Source of the DNA: Hyphomicrobiales bacterium
GTDB taxonomy: Bacteria; Pseudomonadota; Alphaproteobacteria; Rhizobiales; Xanthobacteraceae
Direction: 5' to 3'
Assembly (NCBI GenBank): GCA_016210825.1
Contig: JACQTM010000080.1
Location: 1-21,862 of the forward strand
DNA: 21,862 bases
Part shown: in pieces, positions 16,615-21,862 of the stretch
Layout of the letters: every line of letters begins with the position of its first letter
Numbering within the stretch: the stretch's first letter is position 1
Made by a program: the position numbers and the translations under genes
The notes under the pieces: generated by a model
Told to the model about the DNA's origin: nothing
The model's input: the letters and a program-made list of their open reading frames with translations, nothing else
The model's database searches: none

Positions 16615-17799
16615 CTATTTCTGCCCCGGCAGCTTGCGTTTGCCGGATGCGTACTCGCTATCCTCCCACACGACCCATTTACCGTCCTGCACCACGAAGC
16701 CCGTAATCACCGGGACCGTGTTCTGGCCGTGATCGTCGAACGTGATGGTGCCGACAATTGAATCGCGATCTTTCACTTTGTTGAGTGTGTCCTGCACCTT
16801 TTTGCGATCCGGGCCCACTGACTCGATGGTGTCGAGAATCAAGCTCATCGCCGCAAAGGCGAAGGCACCATAGGCTTCGGGCGGATTTGGATAGTTCTGG
16901 GCGTTGTATTTCACAAGAAAAGACTTGCCGCCGGGCAACCGCTCTATCGGTCCGCCCTCGATGAAAGAGAGCGAGCCTTCCGCCAGTTTGCCCAGTCCTT
17001 CGATGTAAGCGTCGGACTTGATCCCTGACGTGGCGTCGAAGACGACGTTGTTGAGCCCAAGCTTGTCCATCTGCGCCCGAATGCGCACACCAATCGGCGT
17101 CAGACCACCGAAATAAATGACTTGAGGATTGAGCGACTTGATCTGAGTCAGTTCGGCGGCGAAGTCCTGTTGATCGGAAGTGACGCCGAAAGTACCAACA
17201 ATCTTTCCACCCTGCTTGGCGAGCGCCTCGCTAAAGTACTTATTGTGACCTTTGCCGTAGTCCGTTGTGTCGTGGATGACCGCGAATGTCTTGTATCCCA
17301 GCTTCGAGATCAGCTCGGCATTGCGCTGGTTCTGATTGATCATCGTACCGTTGACGCGATGGACCTCAGGATACTTGTTTCGGTAAGTGATGTCGGGGAG
17401 GACAGCGCCCCATACGATCACCGGCAAACCGAACTTGTGATAGACGTCGACCGTCGCGATCGCGACGGCTGAACAATAGTGCGTGGCCGCAGCGATCAGT
17501 TCCTTGTCGGCCGCCAGCTTGGTCGCCTGCTGAACGCCCACATTCGGTTTGCACTCATCGTCAAGTGCAATCATTTCATATTCATATTTTGCTTTCGCAT
17601 CGGCATTGCGTAGCCGCACGGCGAGATCGGCCGAGTTACGTCCACCCAGCCCGTTGGCGGATGTGCCACCCGTCAGCGGACCGATGAAGCCGACTTTAAC
17701 CTTGTCTTTGGCTTGGATCGGCCCAATGCCAGCTGCCGTCAAAAGTCCGGCGAAAATGACAGTCGATGCAAGTATCCCAAGTATCCTGAGATTGATCAT
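16615..17799 (-). CDS. livK: Periplasmic amino-acid-binding protein of the liv transporter (LivK-like)
   Basis: This 394-residue solute-binding protein belongs to the Leu/Ile/Val-binding (Peripla_BP_6) family. A signal peptide (1-30, hydrophobic core ILASTVIFAGLLTAAG) ends in IQA, then KDKVKVGFIGPLTGG begins the first lobe. Further family sequence includes TKLAADKELIAA, then GLPVIVWGAVLP, the hinge-region YKTFAVIHDTTDYGKG and GAFAFAAMSL. The ATG at 17797-17799 has GGAGG five bases upstream. It is the first gene of the operon livK-H-M-G-F-deacylase. The ligand is not determined by eye: the family also binds aromatic and other amino acids, amides, urea and small organic acids. The deacylase at the operon end hints at a less usual ligand. 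Confidence 0.92.
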   Translation of the reverse strand: MINLRILGILASTVIFAGLLTAAGIGPIQAKDKVKVGFIGPLTGGTSANGLGGRNSADLAVRLRNADAKAKYEYEMIALDDECKPNVGVQQATKLAADKELIAAATHYCSAVAIATVDVYHKFGLPVIVWGAVLPDITYRNKYPEVHRVNGTMINQNQRNAELISKLGYKTFAVIHDTTDYGKGHNKYFSEALAKQGGKIVGTFGVTSDQQDFAAELTQIKSLNPQVIYFGGLTPIGVRIRAQMDKLGLNNVVFDATSGIKSDAYIEGLGKLAEGSLSFIEGGPIERLPGGKSFLVKYNAQNYPNPPEAYGAFAFAAMSLILDTIESVGPDRKKVQDTLNKVKDRDSIVGTITFDDHGQNTVPVITGFVVQDGKWVVWEDSEYASGKRKLPGQK

Positions 17800-17956
17800 A
17801 CCTTCCTCCCCTCATACCACTCCCGTAATCAATGTACCGGCGATGAAACCGAGCCCCGTGTGCTTTGAGAGCAAGCATCCGAGGCTATTCCAGTCGCCCG
17901 CGAGAGGATACCGCGTCCCGGCTGTTCCGGTAAGTCCGACGAATCTACCCGGGGGC

Positions 17957-17985
17957 ATCATATTATCCCGCATGGGTCAATGCGG
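17957..17985 (-). promoter_or_regulatory. Possible operator and -10 elements upstream of livK
   Basis: An inverted repeat CCGCAT-N6-ATGCGG (17968-17985) is directly followed, on the minus strand, by overlapping GATAAT (17962-17967) and TATGAT (17957-17962). No -35 with proper spacing was found, and the distance to the livK start is about 160 bases. It is offered as a weak candidate control site in the 267-base gap between livK and the XRE gene. Confidence 0.3.
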
Positions 17986-18066
17986 CGCATGTGTCTGAGG
18001 GATCGGACTCATGACAGTGCGCCGTCGCGCCGGCCATCGCTGTGGATTTAATCGCACTCCGGCAGC

Positions 18067-18438
18067 TTAGGATTTTGGCGCCACCTGCTCGACCAGCAAT
18101 ACGAGCGCACGCTGTAGGTGTGGGTCGCGAATGCGCGTGAACGCGTTGACAAGCCGCAGCGCGTTCGCGGTATCGAGAAATCCCATGAGTTCTTCCGTCG
18201 ATTTCTTGCTGTCGCTGACGCCATAGAAGAACGTCACTGGCGCATCCAGCGCCTTGGAGATCTGCTCCAGGCGGCCAGCGGCAATCCGGTTCGTCCCATT
18301 TTCATACTTCTGTATTTGCTGGAACGAGACGCCGAGTTGGTTGGCCAGCTTCGTTTGCGACATTCCGCGCTGGAGCCGTTGCGTGCGAACTCGTCGACCA
18401 ACATCGATATCACGTGGGTTGCGGCTAGTTCTTGGCAT
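18067..18438 (-). CDS. XRE-family helix-turn-helix transcriptional regulator
   Basis: The protein has 123 residues. A Cro/CI-type HTH domain spans about 15-72, with GMSQTKLANQLGVSFQQIQK forming the two DNA-contact helices and YENGTNRI the family tail. The C-terminal 45 residues form a short helical region (EELMGFLDTANALRLVNAF) of the kind seen in many rhizobial XRE regulators. No peptidase, cupin or other sensor domain is attached, so the signal is unknown. The start at ATG 18436-18438 has no strong ribosome binding site. It lies 45 bases after the LysR gene in the same direction and 267 bases before livK, so it might be read through from LysR or from its own promoter near the palindrome at 18460-18476. 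Control of the liv operon is possible but unproven. Confidence 0.88.
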   Translation of the reverse strand: MPRTSRNPRDIDVGRRVRTQRLQRGMSQTKLANQLGVSFQQIQKYENGTNRIAAGRLEQISKALDAPVTFFYGVSDSKKSTEELMGFLDTANALRLVNAFTRIRDPHLQRALVLLVEQVAPKS

Positions 18439-18459
18439 GATGCATTCGCAATGGTTTAT

Positions 18460-18476
18460 GATTATGCATGATAATC
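18460..18476. promoter_or_regulatory. Palindrome upstream of the XRE gene, candidate operator
   Basis: GATTAT-GCATG-ATAATC is an inverted repeat with 6-base arms around a centre that includes the self-complementary ATGCAT, 22 bases before the XRE start codon. On the minus strand it contains CATAAT, a possible -10. Its size and place fit an autoregulatory XRE operator; this is inferred. Confidence 0.4.
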
Positions 18477-18483
18477 CGGTAAC

Positions 18484-19536
18484 CTAGTTGGACGCTGTTC
18501 CGATGAATCCCTCGAATAGATTGACGAGCGGTTCGCCACGATACGACTTCGGCAATTCCCTTGGATGAATGAATTCGTCCCTGAACCAGGGAAACTTGGC
18601 CGGGTTGAAAGCCTCGATCATCCAATCGATCAGATATCGCACCCGTGGGATACGTTTCGCGTCGGGATGGTAGGTCAGCCATATATCGAACGGGCGCCGT
18701 AAATCCAAGTCCAGCGGAATAACACGCGCTCCGATCGCTGTCGCATAGGTCGGCAGTAGCCCGATACCTGCGCCTTTGGCAATAGCCCAGTAATTCGCGC
18801 TACTCACATTGTTGCGCATGACGAGAAAATTCTTCTGGGGAATTCCGGGGAACCACGCGTCATAGATTTCCTTTGCCGCGGTCTGGTCGGCGAATTGCAT
18901 GACGATGCGGTGTTTCAAAAGCTCGTCATAGGTGGTGGGCTTACCGTAGGTGCGCAGGTAGGATTCGCTGGCGTAGAGCATGACGTGCATGCAGCCGAGC
19001 TTGACGACCTTAACATCGGGCGTCGTCGGGCGTGTCAACTGGATCGCAACATCGGCTTCCAGCCGCAATATATCCGCAGACCGCATCGCGCAGTGAAGAT
19101 CGATCAGGATGCCCGGATAGGCGCGCTGAAACTCCACGAGCCGGGGTGCGAGCCAAAATGTCCCAAGCCCCTCGGTCACCGCGATCCGCACCTCGCCGGA
19201 AACTGCCGGTCCCGCGCGCTCACGGGCGCGAACAAGATCGAATGATGCCGTTTCCATACGTTCGGCGGCGGCGAAGACTTGCGTGCCTTCATCGGTCAGC
19301 CGTGTTCCATCGACATGGCGGGTCAGCAGGACCGTTCCGAGCTGACTTTCCAGTTCATCGATCCGGCGGCGCAGCCCGTTGATCGATTGACCGAGCCTTT
19401 CTGCGGCGGAACGAAAGCTGCCGCAGCGGACCACCTCGAGGAAAACCCGCACATTGCCCCAGTCCGGCGCCGTGCTGAACGGGCCCGGATCGATGCGTTC
19501 CTCCGGCGGAACACCCCTTTGCGGCATCGAATACAT
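18484..19536 (-). CDS. LysR-family transcriptional regulator
   Basis: The protein has 350 residues. The winged HTH (about 27-86) reads WGNVRVFLEVVRCGSFRSAA, then ERLGQSINGLRRRIDELE and LLTRHVDGTRLTDEG, all standard LysR. The effector-binding domain spans about 112-315. The C-terminal tail of about 30 residues (from WFRDEFIHPRELP) is longer than in typical 300-residue members, as is the N-terminal lead of about 25 residues. The ATG at 19534-19536 was chosen because AGAGGAG ends seven bases before it; a second ATG three codons in lacks this. It is divergent from the GNAT/hydrolase group, with 67 bases between the start codons, the usual place for a LysR regulator and its target. The effector is unknown. 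Confidence 0.92.
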   Translation of the reverse strand: MYSMPQRGVPPEERIDPGPFSTAPDWGNVRVFLEVVRCGSFRSAAERLGQSINGLRRRIDELESQLGTVLLTRHVDGTRLTDEGTQVFAAAERMETASFDLVRARERAGPAVSGEVRIAVTEGLGTFWLAPRLVEFQRAYPGILIDLHCAMRSADILRLEADVAIQLTRPTTPDVKVVKLGCMHVMLYASESYLRTYGKPTTYDELLKHRIVMQFADQTAAKEIYDAWFPGIPQKNFLVMRNNVSSANYWAIAKGAGIGLLPTYATAIGARVIPLDLDLRRPFDIWLTYHPDAKRIPRVRYLIDWMIEAFNPAKFPWFRDEFIHPRELPKSYRGEPLVNLFEGFIGTASN

Positions 19537-19603
19537 ACGGCCGCTCCTCTAGAGCCTAAGCTTCGCAAACAATTTGATGGCCTACAACCAGTAGAGGCCT
19601 CTT
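19537..19603. promoter_or_regulatory. Divergent control region between LysR and the GNAT gene
   Basis: These 67 bases hold both ribosome binding sites: AGAGGAG for LysR (19544-19550, minus) and AGAGG for the GNAT gene (19593-19597, plus). Each lies in or beside a small palindrome: CTCTAGAG at 19547-19554 and AGAGGCCTCT at 19593-19602. CAAA-N3-TTTG at 19566-19576 is a possible regulator site, though it does not match the T-N11-A LysR pattern exactly. At least one promoter must overlap these elements or lie inside a flanking gene. Confidence 0.45.
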
Positions 19604-20857
19604 ATGACCATCCACGATCCCAAAATGACACGGGCGGCCGACACCCTGGCGCCGCCCCCGCACCCGGCAAAGCACCCCCTTCCGGCCGATAATCTCGATC
19701 AATTCGCCCGCGGATTGGTGATTTTCACACCGGCAGGACGTGAAATCGACACCCTTGTCGCCCGCGCCCGGGCGGATCTCGCAGGACTGGCACGGACCGA
19801 GGTGGTGCACCGCGTGATTGCGCAAAACCCCGATTCGATGTGGGCTATCGCGCGCCGAGAAAAATTCAATCCAGCCTCGCCTACCGGCGGGGGCTTTATC
19901 GCCTTCCTGATGCTCAACGAGGCCGGCGTAAAGCACCTCGTTGACGGCACCTTCGATGCGAGCAATCCCGATCCCGAACTGCTGTCGCCGCAAAGTGAAA
20001 GGCCGGCGGGAATTTACGTTTGGTGCATGCACGCACGCCATGGACTTGCCGCCGGTATTCCATTGGCGTTCGAGAAAATGTGGACGCCGCTCTATCGCGA
20101 TGCCGATATTTACGCGCGCGCGGTGACGGTCGATGGCCAGCGATTTCTCGAAACGCTCGGATTTAGACGCGGCGCTTCCTATCGCGGCGTCAGTGCGCCG
20201 CACCTTCATACCTATCGGCGTGCGCGCGCGATCCCCAACGAGTTGCCGCTATACGATCGCTACCGGCCTGACGCTCAGGAAAAAGAGCTTTCGGTCACCG
20301 TCGCACGGTCGATCGAAGATATGATGCGCGTCATCAGCATCCGCAGCGCCGTCTATATCGCCGAACAGGAATGTCCGTATCTCGAGGAGTTCGATGGCAA
20401 CGATTTTTGTGCAACGCATCTTCTCGGCTACGTCGGCAATGAACCGACCGGCTGCTTGCGCATTCGCTACTTTGCCGGGTTTGCCAAGATCGAGCGGCTT
20501 GCCGTGCGCAAGGAGTTTCGCAATTCACGCCTGTCGTTCCATCTCGTTCGTGCCGCGATCGAACTTTGCCGGGTCAAGGGCTACCAGGTGCTCTACGGGC
20601 ATTCGCAGAAGCGGCTAGTCAATTTCTGGTCGCGCTTTGGATTCCGGCCGATCGAAGACGTTCCGGAGTTCGTCTTTTCGGATTTCGACTATGTCGAAAT
20701 CCGCTTGAACGCCGAACGGCATCCGCAAGCGATCACCATCGGCGTCGATCCTTACGTGATGATAAGGCCCGAAGGCCGGTGGCACCTCCCGGGAGTTCTC
20801 GAAGCATCCTCAAGTCGGCCTGTCACCAGGCCTTCGGTGGAAAGGGCAAATGCGTGA
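19604..20857 (+). CDS. Two-domain GNAT-fold acyltransferase
   Basis: The protein has 417 residues. The C-terminal half (about 231-368) is a recognisable GNAT domain: IRSAVYIAEQECPYLEEFDGND (R247, D264, D267) resembles ElaA-type acetyltransferases and also the R/D/D pattern of LuxI-type synthases. GCLRIRYF and KIERLAVRKEFR follow, then FWSRFGFRPI. The CoA-binding loop, normally R-x-x-G-x-G/A, reads RNSRLS (306-311), lacking glycine. The N-terminal half (about 35-205) has a diverged second GNAT-like copy, with GGGFIAFLMLNEAG and a DGQRFLETLGFRRG end that mirrors the C-terminal one. The last 45 residues are low in structure. The substrate is unknown; the donor might be acetyl-CoA or another acyl carrier. 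AGAGG lies six bases before the ATG. The gene overlaps the following hydrolase gene (GTGA), so the two products are probably needed together. Confidence 0.8.
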   Translation: MTIHDPKMTRAADTLAPPPHPAKHPLPADNLDQFARGLVIFTPAGREIDTLVARARADLAGLARTEVVHRVIAQNPDSMWAIARREKFNPASPTGGGFIAFLMLNEAGVKHLVDGTFDASNPDPELLSPQSERPAGIYVWCMHARHGLAAGIPLAFEKMWTPLYRDADIYARAVTVDGQRFLETLGFRRGASYRGVSAPHLHTYRRARAIPNELPLYDRYRPDAQEKELSVTVARSIEDMMRVISIRSAVYIAEQECPYLEEFDGNDFCATHLLGYVGNEPTGCLRIRYFAGFAKIERLAVRKEFRNSRLSFHLVRAAIELCRVKGYQVLYGHSQKRLVNFWSRFGFRPIEDVPEFVFSDFDYVEIRLNAERHPQAITIGVDPYVMIRPEGRWHLPGVLEASSSRPVTRPSVERANA

Positions 20858-21474
20858 ACACGATCATCGATTTGCGCGCCTACGCGGATTCCCGCGGCAT
20901 TCCGACTTTCGTTCTCGTGGACATGCAACAAGAATACCTCGCCGCACCGCGCGGGTTGGCCTTGCCCAATGCCGATGAGGCCTTGGAACGCTGCCGTGCC
21001 GCCCTCGAACATGCGCGCAGGATTGGGCTGCCGGTCGCTTTTGTTCGCTGGCTCGGCAAGTCGGCATTCTTCAACCCGGCGACGCCTTTTTCACGTTGGA
21101 TTGACGGCTTCGAGCCACTTGGCATCGACATGGTCTTTGAGCGCAATCAACCTTCTTGTTACGCCAGTTCGCAATTTGCGGACGTCATGGACCAGGCCGG
21201 AGGAAACTTCGTTCTTGCGGGCTTTGCCGGCGAGGCGGCATGCCTGTCGACGGCCATCGACGCATTTCATCGCGGCCATCGCATGACATTCTTGTCGGAT
21301 GCATCGGCAAGTCACGCGCTTGGCGACATATCCGCGCAAGAAACGCATCGCACGATTTCAAAAGTCCTATCGCTCTACACGGATGTCATCGAAACGGAAT
21401 CCTGGATCGCGACACCGGCGTTCAGATCGAAAAGGGGGATGGAACATGGAAATTGGCTCAGTCGATCGTCTTAA
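20854..21474 (+). CDS. Isochorismatase-family cysteine hydrolase
   Basis: This 206-residue protein has the isochorismatase/nicotinamidase fold. TFVLVDMQQEYLA holds catalytic D23. GNFVLAGFAGEAACLSTAID holds nucleophile C130 with the cis-peptide turn before it, and DAFHRGHRMTFLSDA is the usual following helix-strand. The expected catalytic lysine (in the strand before SxF) is replaced: VFERNQPSCY has R97. The start is GTG at 20854-20856, overlapping the GNAT stop. An upstream frame open from 20566 is only a shadow of the GNAT gene. Family members cleave amides, ureas and vinyl ethers, for example nicotinamide, N-carbamoyl compounds and isochorismate. The substrate is unknown here, but coupling to an acyltransferase suggests they handle the same acylated or amidated small molecule. 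Confidence 0.85.
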   Translation: MNTIIDLRAYADSRGIPTFVLVDMQQEYLAAPRGLALPNADEALERCRAALEHARRIGLPVAFVRWLGKSAFFNPATPFSRWIDGFEPLGIDMVFERNQPSCYASSQFADVMDQAGGNFVLAGFAGEAACLSTAIDAFHRGHRMTFLSDASASHALGDISAQETHRTISKVLSLYTDVIETESWIATPAFRSKRGMEHGNWLSRSS

Positions 21475-21790
21475 CACCATCATGATGTCGCTCAGCGACT
21501 GGTCCGAGGAACTACGGATCCAAGGCTACCCCATTGCGGCGCGCTTGCTCGCCATGGCGAATCTGGAATTGCGCATGAAGCGGCACAATATTTCGGATTC
21601 GGATTTTCAAGCCTTGTGCGCCACCCTTGATATCAATCGCATCGCGACCAACGGCGAAAAACTATCGTATCCGCGGCGCGGATTACGGCGATCGACCGCG
21701 CATCATGGACGCGCCGATGAGTCGTCGGATCGTCAAATACAACATCAGGCGGCCGCCGCCACGAGCCACGCACGTGAGACCGATTTTTAA
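21446..21790 (+). CDS. Small protein of unknown function, coupled to the hydrolase gene
   Basis: The frame codes for 114 residues that I do not recognise. The first 70 look like a compact, mainly helical soluble domain (residues 5-45 contain two amphipathic helices, SLSDWSEELRIQGYPIAARL and MANLELRMKR). The rest is rich in Arg, Ser, His and Gln and looks unlike a folded protein. GGGGGA lies six bases before the ATG, which supports this start despite a 29-base overlap with the hydrolase gene. An ATG at 21482 would avoid the overlap but has no ribosome binding site. Third-position GC is better in another frame after the A5 run at 21657-21661, and that frame stays open to the window end, so the annotated C-terminus may be wrong. 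No function is proposed. Confidence 0.6.
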   Translation: MEIGSVDRLNTIMMSLSDWSEELRIQGYPIAARLLAMANLELRMKRHNISDSDFQALCATLDINRIATNGEKLSYPRRGLRRSTAHHGRADESSDRQIQHQAAAATSHARETDF

Positions 21791-21862
21791 TGATGTGCGC
21801 GGCGCAAAATTTGTCCGCTTTGCAAACTGCGCTTGGCGATGGAGCTCCTCGCACTTCGCAAC

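Noticed and set aside
19556..20209. 217-residue open frame on the - strand
   Set aside because: Antisense to the GNAT gene and would fill the LysR/GNAT control region; no family features.
21633..21854. 73-residue open frame on the - strand at the window end
   Set aside because: Antisense to the small gene and its possible continuation; no recognisable sequence or ribosome binding site that would favour it.

Overview
The window is GC-rich alphaproteobacterial chromosome. The tightly packed operons, the liv-type transporter, the gene pair for an alpha-2-macroglobulin and PBP1C, and the style of the LysR and XRE regulators all suggest Hyphomicrobiales (a Bradyrhizobium, Xanthobacteraceae or Pseudolabrys-like lineage). 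This placement is an inference from protein character; no rRNA is present. I see no insertion sequence, phage, CRISPR array or rRNA gene.

Layout. (1) Bases 2-850, + strand: 3' part of a PLP-dependent cystathionine beta-lyase (metC type), cut by the window edge. (2) Bases 855-11205, - strand: five envelope genes read in the order alpha-2-macroglobulin, PBP1C (ATGA overlap), an ArnT-like GT83 membrane glycosyltransferase, a PAP2 lipid phosphatase, and a small LAB_N membrane protein. The first pair belongs to peptidoglycan repair and periplasmic protease trapping. The last three look like a lipid-linked glycan or lipid A modification set. (3) Bases 11206-11785: a mostly non-coding stretch with a perfect TATAAT on the - strand, an AT-rich patch with two small palindromes, and a tRNA-Arg(TCT) gene on the + strand. 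(4) Bases 11786-17799, - strand: a branched-chain-amino-acid-type ABC transporter operon read livK, livH, livM, livG, livF and then an ArgE/DapE-like M20 deacylase as last gene. A strong 11-bp hairpin separates livK from the rest. (5) Bases 18067-18438, - strand: an XRE regulator with a palindrome just upstream. (6) Bases 18484-19536, - strand: a LysR regulator, divergent from a + strand group that runs to the window end. That group holds a two-domain GNAT protein, an isochorismatase-fold cysteine hydrolase (GTGA overlap) and a small unknown protein (29-nt overlap).

The best candidate for something undescribed is the LysR-controlled group at the right end. Its acyltransferase has lost the usual CoA-binding glycines, its hydrolase has Arg in place of the family lysine, and its translationally coupled small protein shows signs of a frame switch. 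The group may continue beyond the window. Second is the noncanonical ABC signature in LivG. Third is the combination of an N-acyl-amino-acid-type deacylase with an amino acid importer, which hints at a substrate other than free leucine, isoleucine or valine.
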